Below the pieces are notes generated by a model. It was not told where the DNA came from. It ran no database searches and saw only the letters and a program-made list of their open reading frames with translations. 64,000 bases of DNA from Arcuatula senhousia. Lineage: Eukaryota; Mollusca; Bivalvia; Mytilida; Mytilidae. A program made the translations under genes and the position numbers. Numbering within the stretch: position 1 is the stretch's first letter; each line of letters opens with the position of its first letter. The stretch lies in assembly GCA_963971305.1 (NCBI GenBank), contig OZ020306.1, forward strand, positions 4,704,842 to 4,768,841, written 5' to 3'. Below are positions 21,960 through 38,600 of this stretch, one piece after another.

Positions 21960-24900
21960 TGGTCACTCTACACACTTGCCGCCTGGGGAACATCATCCTG
22001 TATACTGATATACAATCACTCTACAAACCTGCCGCCACGGGAACATTATCCTGTAGACAGATATACAGTCATTCTACACACCTGCCTTCTGGGGAACATC
22101 ATCCTGTATACTGAGATACATTCACCCTCCACACCAGCCTCCCGGAGAACATAACCCTGCACACTGATATACAGTCTCTCTACAAACCTACATCCTTGGG
22201 AATATCATCCTGTACACTTTTTAAGAATCATACTACACACCTGCCTCCTGCGGTCCATCATCCTGTATACTGAAATACAGTCACCCTCCACACCTGCCTC
22301 CTGGGGAACATAATCCTGCACACTGATGTACAGTCTCTCTACAAACCTACCTCTTGGGATTATAATCCTGTACACTTATATAGAGTCATTCTACACCTGC
22401 CTCCTAGGGAACATCATCCTGTATATTGGAATACAGTCACTCTACACACCTGTTTCCTTGGAAACATCATCCTGCACACTGATATTCAGTCATTCTACAC
22501 ACCTGCCTCCTGGGGAACATCATCCTATATACTGATTTACATTCACTCTACAAACCTGCCTCCTAGGGAACATCATCCTGTACACTGATATACAGTCACC
22601 CTACACACCTGCCTCCCTAGGAACATCATCCAATACACCGATATACAGTCTCTCGACGAACCTGCCACCCTGGCAACATCATCCTGTACACAGATATACA
22701 GTCACTCTACACACCTACCTCCGTGGGTACATCATCCTGTCTTGTACACTGATATACAGTCACCCAACACACTTGCCTCCTGGGGATCCTCATCCTGTAT
22801 ACTCAACACACCTGCCTCTGGGGACATCATCCTGTACAATGATATACAGTCATTCTACACATCTGCCTCCTGGAGAACATAATCATGTACACTGCTTTAC
22901 AGTTTCTCTATACATCTACCTCCAGGGGAAAATCATTATGTACACAGATATTCAGTTACTATACAAATCTGCTTCCTTTGGAACATCAACCTGTACACTA
23001 ATATACAGTCACTCTACACACCTGCCTCATGGGAAACATCCTGCATACTGATAAACAGTCACTTGTCGAACCTGCCTACTGAGGAACATCATCCTGTACA
23101 ATGGTAAAAGTTTCTCTACACACCTGCATCCAGGGGAACATCATACTCTACACTGATATACAGTCTCTCTACACACCTGCCTCCTTGGGAATATTATCTT
23201 GTACACTGATATACAGTCTCTCAACACATCTGCCTCCTGGAAAACATCATCCTGTATTCTGATATAGTCAGTCCACAAACCTGCTTCCTGGGGAACATCA
23301 TCCTGAACACTGGTTTACAGTCACTCTACACACCTGCCTCATGGGAAACATCCTGCATACTGATAAACAGTCACTTGTCGAACCTGCCTACTGAGGAACA
23401 TCATCCTGTACAATGGTAAAAGTTTCTCTACACACCTGCATCCAGGGGAACATCATACTCTACACTGATATACAGTCTCTCTACACACCTGCCTCCTTGG
23501 GAATATTATCTTGTACACTGATATACAGTCTCTCAACACATCTGCCTCCTGGAAAACATCATCCTGTATTCTGATATAGTCAGTCTACAAACCTGCTTCC
23601 TGGGGAACATCATCCTGAACACTGGTTTACAGTTTCTCTACACACCTGCCTCCAGGTGAACATCATCCTGTATACTAATATGCAGTCTCTCTACACACCT
23701 GCCTCCTGGAGAACATCATCCAGTATACCGATATAGAGTCTCTCTATACATCTGCCTCCTAGGAATATCATTCTGTACACCGATATACAGTCACTCTACA
23801 CGCCCTGTTCCTTGGGAAAATCATCCTGTACACTGATATACAGTAACTCTACACACCTACCTCCATAGGAACATCATCCTATACACTGATATACAGTCAC
23901 CCTACACACCTGCCTCATGGGGAACATCATCATGTATACTGATATACAGTACCTCTACACACCTGCTTCCGTAGGATCATCATCCAGTACACTGATATAC
24001 AGTCACTCTACACACCTGTCTCCCTTTGAACATCATCCTGTACACTTATATAGAGTCACTGTACACACCGGCCTCCTGTGAAATATTATCCAGTACACAG
24101 AAATGCAATCACTCTACGCACTTGCCACCAAAGGGAATATCATCCTGAAAACTGACATACAGTCAACCTACATATCTGTCTTATGGGGAACATCATCCTG
24201 TACACTGATATACTGTCACTACACACCTGCCTCCTAGGAAACATCATCCTGTACACTGGTATACAGTCACTCTACACACTTACTTCTTTGCGAACACAAT
24301 CCTGTACACTGATATACAGTCACTCTACACACTTGCCGCCTGGGAACATCATCCTGTATACTGATATGCATTTATCTACAAACCTGCCTCCACGGGAACA
24401 TTATCCTGTAGACAGATATACAGTCATTCTAAACACCTGCCTCTTGGGGAACATCATCCTGTATACTGATATACAGTCACCCTCCACACCTGCCTCCTGG
24501 GGATCATAATCCTGCACACTGATATACAGTCTCTTTAAAAAGCTACCTCCTGGGGAACATCATCCTGTACACTTTTATAGAGTCACCCTACACACCTGCC
24601 TCCCTAGGAACATCATCCAATACACCGATATACAGTCTCACTTCAAACCTGCTTCCCTAGGAATATCATCCTGTACACAGATATACAGTCATTCTACACA
24701 CCTACCTCCTTTGGTACATCATCCTGTACACAGATATACAGCCACTCTTCACACCTACCTCCATGGGAACCTCATCCTGTACACTAATATACAGTCACTC
24801 TACACACCTACCTCCAAAGGAACATCATCCTGTACACTGATATACAGTCTACCTACACACATGCCTCCATAGGAACATCATCCTGTAAACTGATATACAG

Positions 24901-26396
24901 TCACCCTATACACCTGCCTCATAGGGAACATCATCATGTATACTGATATACGGTAACTCTACACACCTGCGTCCGTAGGATCATCATTTAGTACATTGAT
25001 ATACAGTCATTCTACACACCTGTCTCCCAGGGAAAATCATCCTGTACATTGCTAGAGTCACTCTACACACCTGCTTCATGGGGAACATCATCATGTATAC
25101 TGATAAACAGTCACTCTACACGCCCTGTTCCTTGGGAAAATCAACCTGTACACTGATATACAGTCACTCTACACACCTACCTCTATGAATAAATCATCCT
25201 GTACACTGATATGCAGTCACCCTACACAGCTGCCTCCTGGGGAACATTACCTTGTATACTGATATACAGTTTCTCTACACACCTGCTTCCCTGGGAGCAT
25301 CATCCTGTGCACAGATATACAGTCACTCTACACACCAACCTCCATGGGAACATCATCCTGTACACTGATATACAGTCACTCTACACACTTACCTCCATGG
25401 GAACATCATCCTGTACACTCATATACAGTCACTCTACACACTTACCTCCATAGGAACATCATCCTGTACACTGATGTACAGTCACACTACACACCTGCCT
25501 CCTATGGAACATCATCCTGTACACTGATATACAGTCACCCTTCACACATGCCTCCTGGGGAACATCATCATGTATACTGATATACAGTCACCCTACACAC
25601 CTGTCTCCCTAGGAACATCATCCAATACACCGATATACAGTTTCTCTACGAACCCACCTCCCTGGCAACATCATCCTGTACACAGATATACAGTCACTCT
25701 ACACACTTACCTCCCTTTGTACAAAATCCTGTACACTGATATACAGTCAATGTACACACAAACCTCCCTGGGAACATCATCATGTACACTGATATACAGT
25801 CACCCTACACTACTGCTTCAAGGGGAACATCATCATGTATACTGATATACAGTAACTCTACACACCTGCGTCCGAAGGATCATCATCCACAACACTGATA
25901 TACAGTCATTCTACACACCTGTCTCCCAGGGAAAATCATCTTGTACGTTGCTATAGAGTCACTCTACACACCTGCTTCATGGGGAAGATCATCTTGTATA
26001 CTGATAAACAGTCACTCTACACGCCCTGTTACTTGGGAATAGCATCCTGTACACTGATATACAGTCACTTTACACACCTACCTCTATGTGTAAATCATCC
26101 TGTACAATGATATGCAGTCACCCTACACAGCTGCCTCCTGGGGGAACATTATCTTGTATACTGATATACAGTTACTTTACACACATGCCTTCATAGAAAC
26201 ATCATTCAATACACCGATATACAGTCTCTCTACAAACCTGCTTCCCTGGGAGCATCATCCTGTACACAGATATACAGTCACTCTACACACCTACCTCCCT
26301 TGGTACATCATCCCGTACACAGATAAACAGTCACTCTACACACCAACCTCCATGCGAACATCATCCTGTACACTTATATACAGTCACTCTACACAC
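21960..26396. repeat. 53-bp minisatellite, array A
   Basis: About 84 units. The consensus runs CTCTACACACCTGCCTCCTG, GGGAACATCATCCTGTACAC, TGATATACAGTCA (53 bp). Unit divergence is roughly 5-20%. A six-unit (312-bp) higher-order duplication is present at 23021-23332 and 23333-23644. The consensus has no stop in any plus frame, which produces many incidental short open frames. Confidence 0.93.
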
Positions 26397-27481
26397 TGTG
26401 TTTTTTGAACTTTTTGTATCAACACAATTTTCTTAAGATTGAAGAGATATTTGAGGTATCAACACCGACTAAACAAATAAAACTAGACATTTGACTATAT
26501 TTGTACCGATTTGCATGCCTATGATAACCAAAGAAAAAGATAAACTTTCTCGATTATATATACTTTTGAAAAGGGGGAGGGTTTTTGGTTCATTTTGACA
26601 CCTAAAAGTGTTTTATTTAGAAAATTCCATAAGCTTTTAATTGTTAATTTTGATAAAATGTGCAAGAAGTATCATCTCTTTTTGAATATTTAAAAGGAAA
26701 TCAGCATAAACTAAACATAAGGCGTAAAATTTGGACAAAATGACATGTACCCCAAACAACTTTGTGAATTACAAAAAAATCTGTTTTTACAAAAGTTCAA
26801 AATTCAATTGCAATTTTACAATTATTTTTTTGCATAATTTTAAACTAGAAGTAGACATTTTTCAAATTCATCATTTAACATGAAATTATCGGATTTGTTA
26901 ATCACTTACATAGAGGTTTATTTAGAAAAAAGGGGGAGGGACATCAGATTTTAATTTTTAATTTAAACATATTTTATTTGAAACAATTTCAAAAGGGAAT
27001 CGGACACAAGTACAAAGTATTTATGAAGTCCTCTCCCGATAACAATACAATACAGAAATAGTTATGGACATGCACGTTCAAATATAAATATGATTGTGAT
27101 AAAGTAACAACAACAAAAATAATTAAGAAATAAAGTAAATTTAGGTAAATAAAAAGGGTAAATCAGAATGAGAAAAACTGCGTTTTTCATCTTGATATCA
27201 ATTTTTTGTTATCATTTTCAAAAATACAAAAGAATGAGCAGCAATTCTCAAATTATATATTTTATGATCTATCATGTGGTAAAATTCTAAAACAATCGAT
27301 GCCGATCTTCGGGGTGCTAAATCCGATTTAAGAAATGAGGTATCAAATTTCGTCGGATTTGCCAAATAAGGTAAAAGGGGCGGGACTTAATTTCCAATAG
27401 AAAATTCTTCTATTCGGGTTTTTCTAACTATTGAGTAATATTAATAAAATATAATGGTTTGGATAACTGTAAATTACTATG

Positions 27482-28170
27482 TCAGACTACATAAGACAAT
27501 AAAACTACAAATATTTTATCAAATCTATATGGTACAACGTCATTAACATCACTGTGTTCGGAAAGATGCTTATCACCTATAAGAAATAATGATATGTTGC
27601 GTGGAATTTGAGGGGACAGGAACGACAGGTTTTCAATTAACGTTTGCCTTATTATCGCATATATAGGGCATTCAAAAAAGAAATGAAAAAGGGTTTCTTG
27701 CTGATACCCACATCTACAAGAGGGATCTTGTATGATGCCTACTCTGCTGAGGTCATAATAAAGAAAGGTGGCGCCACATCTCATTTGTGTTAAGATAATG
27801 TTTAATTTTCTAGGCCCATAACAGTTAAATTGGAAAAAAGCAGTGGTTTGGATTCTGATTTTTTAAAGCCTTTTTAAATTTTGAGATCGTAGGTAGGTTT
27901 CTGATAGTGGACTCTAAATTGTTCCATCATAACAAATGATTCCGTAGTTAACGATAATCTACAAAAAGGAATAACAAGATCATCTCTATTTCTTAACGGA
28001 TAGTCTGATAAGCTACTAATACTTGGGGGAGCCAGTCTACAGAGAAATGGGGGAGCAAGATTGTTCACCATAGTATACATCACTTGTAATTTTCTCCGAT
28101 CGCACCTGGCTTTCAGGGTTTCCCATCCTACTTCATGATAGATCTGTTCTTTGTTCGTAAAAATAGGCAC
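27482..28170 (-). pseudogene. LINE 3' coding remnant (copy 2)
   Basis: Same residues as copy 1, carried by the 6,214-bp duplication rather than by separate retrotransposition. Confidence 0.75.
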
Positions 28171-28173
28171 ACC

Positions 28174-31100
28174 TGGTCACTCTACACACTTGCCGCCTGG
28201 GGAACATCATCCTGTATACTGATATACAATCACTCTACAAACCTGCCGCCACGGGAACATTATCCTGTAGACAGATATACAGTCATTCTACACACCTGCC
28301 TTCTGGGGAACATCATCCTGTATACTGAGATACATTCACCCTCCACACCAGCCTCCCGGAGAACATAACCCTGCACACTGATATACAGTCTCTCTACAAA
28401 CCTACATCCTTGGGAATATCATCCTGTACACTTTTTAAGAGTCATACTACACACCTGCCTCCTGCGGTCCATCATCCTGTATACTGAAATACAGTCACCC
28501 TCCACACCTGCCTCCTGGGGAACATAATCCTGCACACTGATGTACAGTCTCTCTACAAACCTACCTCTTGGGATTATAATCCTGTACACTTATATAGAGT
28601 CATTCTACACCTGCCTCCTAGGGAACATCATCCTGTATATTGGAATACAGTCACTCTACACACCTGTTTCCTTGGAAACATCATCCTGCACACTGATATT
28701 CAGTCATTCTACACACCTGCCTCCTGGGGAACATCATCCTATATACTGATTTACATTCACTCTACAAACCTGCCTCCTAGGGAACATCATCCTGTACACT
28801 GATATACAGTCACCCTACACACCTGCCTCCCTAGGAACATCATCCAATACACCGATATACAGTCTCTCGACGAACCTGCCACCCTGGCAACATCATCCTG
28901 TACACAGATATACAGTCACTCTACACACCTACCTCCGTGGGTACATCATCCTGTCTTGTACACTGATATACAGTCACCCAACACACTTGCCTCCTGGGGA
29001 TCCTCATCCTGTATACTCAACACACCTGCCTCTGGGGACATCATCCTGTACAATGATATACAGTCATTCTACACATCTGCCTCCTGGAGAACATAATCAT
29101 GTACACTGCTTTACAGTTTCTCTATACATCTACCTCCAGGGGAAAATCATTATGTACACAGATATTCAGTTACTATACAAATCTGCTTCCTTTGGAACAT
29201 CAACCTGTACACTAATATACAGTCACTCTACACACCTGCCTCATGGGAAACATCCTGCATACTGATAAACAGTCACTTGTCGAACCTGCCTACTGAGGAA
29301 CATCATCCTGTACAATGGTAAAAGTTTCTCTACACACCTGCATCCAGGGGAACATCATACTCTACACTGATATACAGTCTCTCTACACACCTGCCTCCTT
29401 GGGAATATTATCTTGTACACTGATATACAGTCTCTCAACACATCTGCCTCCTGGAAAACATCATCCTGTATTCTGATATAGTCAGTCCACAAACCTGCTT
29501 CCTGGGGAACATCATCCTGAACACTGGTTTACAGTCACTCTACACACCTGCCTCATGGGAAACATCCTGCATACTGATAAACAGTCACTTGTCGAACCTG
29601 CCTACTGAGGAACATCATCCTGTACAATGGTAAAAGTTTCTCTACACACCTGCATCCAGGGGAACATCATACTCTACACTGATATACAGTCTCTCTACAC
29701 ACCTGCCTCCTTGGGAATATTATCTTGTACACTGATATACAGTCTCTCAACACATCTGCCTCCTGGAAAACATCATCCTGTATTCTGATATAGTCAGTCT
29801 ACAAACCTGCTTCCTGGGGAACATCATCCTGAACACTGGTTTACAGTTTCTCTACACACCTGCCTCCAGGTGAACATCATCCTGTATACTAATATGCAGT
29901 CTCTCTACACACCTGCCTCCTGGAGAACATCATCCAGTATACCGATATAGAGTCTCTCTATACATCTGCCTCCTAGGAATATCATTCTGTACACCGATAT
30001 ACAGTCACTCTACACGCCCTGTTCCTTGGGAAAATCATCCTGTACACTGATATACAGTAACTCTACACACCTACCTCCATAGGAACATCATCCTATACAC
30101 TGATATACAGTCACCCTACACACCTGCCTCATGGGGAACATCATCATGTATACTGATATACAGTACCTCTACACACCTGCTTCCGTAGGATCATCATCCA
30201 GTACACTGATATACAGTCACTCTACACACCTGTCTCCCTTTGAACATCATCCTGTACACTTATATAGAGTCACTGTACACACCGGCCTCCTGTGAAATAT
30301 TATCCATTACACAGAAATGCAATCACTCTACGCACTTGCCACCAAAGGGAATATCATCCTGAAAACTGACATACAGTCAACCTACATATCTGTCTTATGG
30401 GGAACATCATCCTGTACACTGATATACTGTCACTACACACCTGCCTCCTAGGAAACATCATCCTGTACACTGGTATACAGTCACTCTACACACTTACTTC
30501 TTTGCGAACACAATCCTGTACACTGATATACAGTCACTCTACACACTTGCCGCCTGGGAACATCATCCTGTATACTGATATGCATTTATCTACAAACCTG
30601 CCTCCACGGGAACATTATCCTGTAGACAGATATACAGTCATTCTAAACACCTGCCTCTTGGTGAACATCATCCTGTATACTGATATACAGTCACCCTCCA
30701 CACCTGCCTCCTGGGGATCATAATCCTGCACACTGATATACAGTCTCTTTAAAAAGCTACCTCCTGGGGAACATCATCCTGTACACTTTTATAGAGTCAC
30801 CCTACACACCTGCCTCCCTAGGAACATCATCCAATACACCGATATACAGTCTCACTTCAAACCTGCTTCCCTAGGAATATCATCCTGTACACAGATATAC
30901 AGTCATTCTACACACCTACCTCCTTTGGTACATCATCCTGTACACAGATATACAGCCACTCTTCACACCTACCTCCATGGGAACCTCATCCTGTACACTA
31001 ATATACAGTCACTCTACACACCTACCTCCAAAGGAACATCATCCTGTACACTGATATACAGTCTACCTACACACATGCCTCCATAGGAACATCATCCTGT

Positions 31101-32610
31101 AAACTGATATACAGTCACCCTATACACCTGCCTCATAGGGAACATCATCATGTATACTGATATACGGTAACTCTACACACCTGCGTCCGTAGGATCATCA
31201 TTTAGTACATTGATATACAGTCATTCTACACACCTGTCTCCCAGGGAAAATCATCCTGTACATTGCTAGAGTCACTCTACACACCTGCTTCATGGGGAAC
31301 ATCATCATGTATACTGATAAACAGTCACTCTACACGCCCTGTTCCTTGGGAAAATCAACCTGTACACTGATATACAGTCACTCTACACACCTACCTCTAT
31401 GAATAAATCATCCTGTACACTGATATGCAGTCACCCTACACAGCTGCCTCCTGGGGAACATTACCTTGTATACTGATATACAGTTTCTCTACACACCTGC
31501 TTCCCTGGGAGCATCATCCTGTGCACAGATATACAGTCACTCTACACACCAACCTCCATGGGAACATCATCCTGTACACTGATATACAGTCACTCTACAC
31601 ACTTACCTCCATGGGAACATCATCCTGTACACTCATATACAGTCACTCTACACACTTACCTCCATAGGAACATCATCCTGTACACTGATGTACAGTCACA
31701 CTACACACCTGCCTCCTATGGAACATCATCCTGTACACTGATATACAGTCACCCTTCACACATGCCTCCTGGGGAACATCATCATGTATACTGATATACA
31801 GTCACCCTACACACCTGTCTCCCTAGGAACATCATCCAATACACCGATATACAGTTTCTCTACGAACCCACCTCCCTGGCAACATCATCCTGTACACAGA
31901 TATACAGTCACTCTACACACTTACCTCCCTTTGTACAAAATCCTGTACACTGATATACAGTCAATGTACACACAAACCTCCCTGGGAACATCATCATGTA
32001 CACTGATATACAGTCACCCTACACTACTGCTTCAAGGGGAACATCATCATGTATACTGATATACAGTAACTCTACACACCTGCGTCCGAAGGATCATCAT
32101 CCACAACACTGATATACAGTCATTCTACACACCTGTCTCCCAGGGAAAATCATCCTGTACGTTGCTATAGAGTCACTCTACACACCTGCTTCATGGGGAA
32201 GATCATCTTGTATACTGATAAACAGTCACTCTACACGCCCTGTTACTTGGGAATAGCATCCTGTACACTGATATACAGTCACTTTACACACCTACCTCTA
32301 TGTGTAAATCATCCTGTACAATGATATGCAGTCACCCTACACAGCTGCCTCCTGGGGGAACATTATCTTGTATACTGATATACAGTTACTTTACACACAT
32401 GCCTTCATAGAAACATCATTCAATACACCGATATACAGTCTCTCTACAAACCTGCTTCCCTGGGAGCATCATCCTGTACACAGATATACAGTCACTCTAC
32501 ACACCTACCTCCCTTGGTACATCATCCCGTACACAGATAAACAGTCACTCTACACACCAACCTCCATGCGAACATCATCCTGTACACTTATATACAGTCA
32601 CTCTACACAC
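28174..32610. repeat. 53-bp minisatellite, array B
   Basis: Copy of array A inside segment copy 2. Confidence 0.93.
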
Positions 32611-35600
32611 TGTGTTTTTTGAACTTTTTGTATCAACACAATTTTCTTAAGATTGAAGAGATATTTGAGGTATCAACACCGACTAAACAAATAAAACTAG
32701 ACATTTGACTATATTTGTACCGATTTGCATGCCTATGATAACCAAAGAAAAAGATAAACTTTCTCGATTATATATACTTTTGAAAAGGGGGAGGGTTTTT
32801 GGTTCATTTTGACACCTAAAAGTGTTTTATTTAGAAAATTCCATAAGCTTTTAATTGTTAATTTTGATAAAATGTGCAAGAAGTATCATCTCTTTTTGAA
32901 TATTTAAAAGGAAATCAGCATAAACTAAACATAAGGCGTAAAATTTGGACAAAATGACATGTACCCCAAACAACTTTGTGAATTACAAAAAAATCTGTTT
33001 TTACAAAAGTTCAAAATTCAATTGCAATTTTACAATTATTTTTTTGCATAATTTTAAACTAGAAGTAGACATTTTTCAAATTCATCATTTAACATGAAAT
33101 TATCGGATTTGTTAATCACTTACATAGAGGTTTATTTAGAAAAAAGGGGGAGGGACATCAGATTTTAATTTTTAATTTAAACATATTTTATTTGAAACAA
33201 TTTCAAAAGGGAATCGGACACAAGTACAAAGTATTTATGAAGTCCTCTCCCGATAACAATACAATACAGAAATAGTTATGGACATGCACGTTCAAATATA
33301 AATATGATTGTGATAAAGTAACAACAACAAAAATAATTAAGAAATAAAGTAAATTTAGGTAAATAAAAAGGGTAAATCAGAATGAGAAAAACTGCGTTTT
33401 TCATCTTGATATCAATTTTTTGTTATCATTTTCAAAAATACAAAAGAATGAGCAGCAATTCTCAAATTATATATTTTATGATCTATCATGTGGTAAAATT
33501 CTAAAACAATCGATGCCGATCTTCGGGGTGCTAAATCCGATTTAAGAAATGAGGTATCAAATTTCGTCGGATTTGCCAAATAAGGTAAAAGGGGCGGGAC
33601 TTAATTTCCAATAGAAAATTCTTCTATTCGGGTTTTTCTAACTATTGAGTAATATTAATAAAATATAATGGTTTGGATAACTGTAAATTACTATGTCAGA
33701 CTACATAAGACAATAAAACTACAAATATTTTATCAAATCTATATGGTACAACGTCATTAACATCACTGTGTTCGGAAAGATGCTTATCACCTATAAGAAA
33801 TAATGATATGTTGCGTGGAATTTGAGGGGACAGGAACGACAGGTTTTCAATTAACGTTTGCCTTATTATCGCATATATAGGGCATTCAAAAAAGAAATGA
33901 AAAAGGGTTTCTTGCTGATACCCACATCTACAAGAGGGATCTTGTATGATGCCTACTCTGCTGAGGTCATAATAAAGAAAGGTGGCGCCACATCTCATTT
34001 GTGTTAAGATAATGTTTAATTTTCTAGGCCCATAACAGTTAAATTGGAAAAAAGCAGTGGTTTGGATTCTGATTTTTTAAAGCCTTTTTAAATTTTGAGA
34101 TCGTAGGTAGGTTTCTGATAGTGGACTCTAAATTGTTCCATCATAACAAATGATTCCGTAGTTAACGATAATCTACAAAAAGGAATAACAAGATCATCTC
34201 TATTTCTTAACGGATAGTCTGATAAGCTACTAATACTTGGGGGAGCCAGTCTACAGAGAAATGGGGGAGCAAGATTGTTCACCATAGTATACATCACTTG
34301 TAATTTTCTCCGATCGCACCTGGCTTTCAGGGTTTCCCATCCTACTTCATGATAGATCTGTTCTTTGTTCGTAAAAATAGGCACACCTGGTCACTCTACA
34401 CACTTGCCGCCTGGGGAACATCATCCTGTATACTGATATACAATCACTCTACAAACCTGCCGCCACGGGAACATTATCCTGTAGACAGATATACAGTCAT
34501 TCTACACACCTGCCTTCTGGGGAACATCATCCTGTATACTGAGATACATTCACCCTCCACACCAGCCTCCCGGAGAACATAACCCTGCACACTGATATAC
34601 AGTCTCTCTACAAACCTACATCCTTGGGAATATCATCCTGTACACTTTTTAAGAGTCATACTACACACCTGCCTCCTGCGGTCCATCATCCTGTATACTG
34701 AAATACAGTCACCCTCCACACCTGCCTCCTGGGGAACATAATCCTGCACACTGATGTACAGTCTCTCTACAAACCTACCTCTTGGGATTATAATCCTGTA
34801 CACTTATATAGAGTCATTCTACACCTGCCTCCTAGGGAACATCATCCTGTATATTGGAATACAGTCACTCTACACACCTGTTTCCTTGGAAACATCATCC
34901 TGCACACTGATATTCAGTCATTCTACACACCTGCCTCCTGGGGAACATCATCCTATATACTGATTTACATTCACTCTACAAACCTGCCTCCTAGGGAACA
35001 TCATCCTGTACACTGATATACAGTCACCCTACACACCTGCCTCCCTAGGAACATCATCCAATACACCGATATACAGTCTCTCGACGAACCTGCCACCCTG
35101 GCAACATCATCCTGTACACAGATATACAGTCACTCTACACACCTACCTCCGTGGGTACATCATCCTGTCTTGTACACTGATATACAGTCACCCAACACAC
35201 TTGCCTCCTGGGGATCCTCATCCTGTATACTCAACACACCTGCCTCTGGGGACATCATCCTGTACAATGATATACAGTCATTCTACACATCTGCCTCCTG
35301 GAGAACATAATCATGTACACTGCTTTACAGTTTCTCTATACATCTACCTCCAGGGGAAAATCATTATGTACACAGATATTCAGTTACTATACAAATCTGC
35401 TTCCTTTGGAACATCAACCTGTACACTAATATACAGTCACTCTACACACCTGCCTCATGGGAAACATCCTGCATACTGATAAACAGTCACTTGTCGAACC
35501 TGCCTACTGAGGAACATCATCCTGTACAATGGTAAAAGTTTCTCTACACACCTGCATCCAGGGGAACATCATACTCTACACTGATATACAGTCTCTCTAC

Positions 35601-38600
35601 ACACCTGCCTCCTTGGGAATATTATCTTGTACACTGATATACAGTCTCTCAACACATCTGCCTCCTGGAAAACATCATCCTGTATTCTGATATAGTCAGT
35701 CCACAAACCTGCTTCCTGGGGAACATCATCCTGAACACTGGTTTACAGTCACTCTACACACCTGCCTCATGGGAAACATCCTGCATACTGATAAACAGTC
35801 ACTTGTCGAACCTGCCTACTGAGGAACATCATCCTGTACAATGGTAAAAGTTTCTCTACACACCTGCATCCAGGGGAACATCATACTCTACACTGATATA
35901 CAGTCTCTCTACACACCTGCCTCCTTGGGAATATTATCTTGTACACTGATATACAGTCTCTCAACACATCTGCCTCCTGGAAAACATCATCCTGTATTCT
36001 GATATAGTCAGTCTACAAACCTGCTTCCTGGGGAACATCATCCTGAACACTGGTTTACAGTTTCTCTACACACCTGCCTCCAGGTGAACATCATCCTGTA
36101 TACTAATATGCAGTCTCTCTACACACCTGCCTCCTGGAGAACATCATCCAGTATACCGATATAGAGTCTCTCTATACATCTGCCTCCTAGGAATATCATT
36201 CTGTACACCGATATACAGTCACTCTACACGCCCTGTTCCTTGGGAAAATCATCCTGTACACTGATATACAGTAACTCTACACACCTACCTCCATAGGAAC
36301 ATCATCCTATACACTGATATACAGTCACCCTACACACCTGCCTCATGGGGAACATCATCATGTATACTGATATACAGTACCTCTACACACCTGCTTCCGT
36401 AGGATCATCATCCAGTACACTGATATACAGTCACTCTACACACCTGTCTCCCTTTGAACATCATCCTGTACACTTATATAGAGTCACTGTACACACCGGC
36501 CTCCTGTGAAATATTATCCAGTACACAGAAATGCAATCACTCTACGCACTTGCCACCAAAGGGAATATCATCCTGAAAACTGACATACAGTCAACCTACA
36601 TATCTGTCTTATGGGGAACATCATCCTGTACACTGATATACTGTCACTACACACCTGCCTCCTAGGAAACATCATCCTGTACACTGGTATACAGTCACTC
36701 TACACACTTACTTCTTTGCGAACACAATCCTGTACACTGATATACAGTCACTCTACACACTTGCCGCCTGGGAACATCATCCTGTATACTGATATGCATT
36801 TATCTACAAACCTGCCTCCACGGGAACATTATCCTGTAGACAGATATACAGTCATTCTAAACACCTGCCTCTTGGGGAACATCATCCTGTATACTGATAT
36901 ACAGTCACCCTCCACACCTGCCTCCTGGGGATCATAATCCTGCACACTGATATACAGTCTCTTTAAAAAGCTACCTCCTGGGGAACATCATCCTGTACAC
37001 TTTTATAGAGTCACCCTACACACCTGCCTCCCTAGGAACATCATCCAATACACCGATATACAGTCTCACTTCAAACCTGCTTCCCTAGGAATATCATCCT
37101 GTACACAGATATACAGTCATTCTACACACCTACCTCCTTTGGTACATCATCCTGTACACAGATATACAGCCACTCTTCACACCTACCTCCATGGGAACCT
37201 CATCCTGTACACTAATATACAGTCACTCTACACACCTACCTCCAAAGGAACATCATCCTGTACACTGATATACAGTCTACCTACACACATGCCTCCATAG
37301 GAACATCATCCTGTAAACTGATATACAGTCACCCTATACACCTGCCTCATAGGGAACATCATCATGTATACTGATATACGGTAACTCTACACACCTGCGT
37401 CCGTAGGATCATCATTTAGTACATTGATATACAGTCATTCTACACACCTGTCTCCCAGGGAAAATCATCCTGTACATTGCTAGAGTCACTCTACACACCT
37501 GCTTCATGGGGAACATCATCATGTATACTGATAAACAGTCACTCTACACGCCCTGTTCCTTGGGAAAATCAACCTGTACACTGATATACAGTCACTCTAC
37601 ACACCTACCTCTATGAATAAATCATCCTGTACACTGATATGCAGTCACCCTACACAGCTGCCTCCTGGGGAACATTACCTTGTATACTGATATACAGTTT
37701 CTCTACACACCTGCTTCCCTGGGAGCATCATCCTGTGCACAGATATACAGTCACTCTACACACCAACCTCCATGGGAACATCATCCTGTACACTGATATA
37801 CAGTCACTCTACACACTTACCTCCATGGGAACATCATCCTGTACACTCATATACAGTCACTCTACACACTTACCTCCATAGGAACATCATCCTGTACACT
37901 GATGTACAGTCACACTACACACCTGCCTCCTATGGAACATCATCCTGTACACTGATATACAGTCACCCTTCACACATGCCTCCTGGGGAACATCATCATG
38001 TATACTGATATACAGTCACCCTACACACCTGTCTCCCTAGGAACATCATCCAATACACCGATATACAGTTTCTCTACGAACCCACCTCCCTGGCAACATC
38101 ATCCTGTACACAGATATACAGTCACTCTACACACTTACCTCCCTTTGTACAAAATCCTGTACACTGATATACAGTCAATGTACACACAAACCTCCCTGGG
38201 AACATCATCATGTACACTGATATACAGTCACCCTACACTACTGCTTCAAGGGGAACATCATCATGTATACTGATATACAGTAACTCTACACACCTGCGTC
38301 CGAAGGATCATCATCCACAACACTGATATACAGTCATTCTACACACCTGTCTCCCAGGGAAAATCATCCTGTACGTTGCTATAGAGTCACTCTACACACC
38401 TGCTTCATGGGGAAGATCATCTTGTATACTGATAAACAGTCACTCTACACGCCCTGTTACTTGGGAATAGCATCCTGTACACTGATATACAGTCACTTTA
38501 CACACCTACCTCTATGTGTAAATCATCCTGTACAATGATATGCAGTCACCCTACACAGCTGCCTCCTGGGGGAACATTATCTTGTATACTGATATACAGT

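Larger units (their letters stand above)
20183..26396. repeat. 6,214-bp tandem segment, copy 1
   Basis: It starts TGTGTTTTTTGAAC and ends CTCTACACAC, where the next copy begins directly. It contains AT-rich sequence, a LINE 3' fragment (about 21268-21956) and about 4.4 kb of 53-bp minisatellite (21960-26396). I saw two private differences: A at 22227 and T at 25941. Confidence 0.93.
26397..32610. repeat. 6,214-bp tandem segment, copy 2
   Basis: Offset by exactly 6,214 bp from copy 1 throughout, with no indels noticed. I saw two private differences, at 30307 (T for G) and 30662 (T for G); the latter changes one residue of an incidental open frame. Confidence 0.93.
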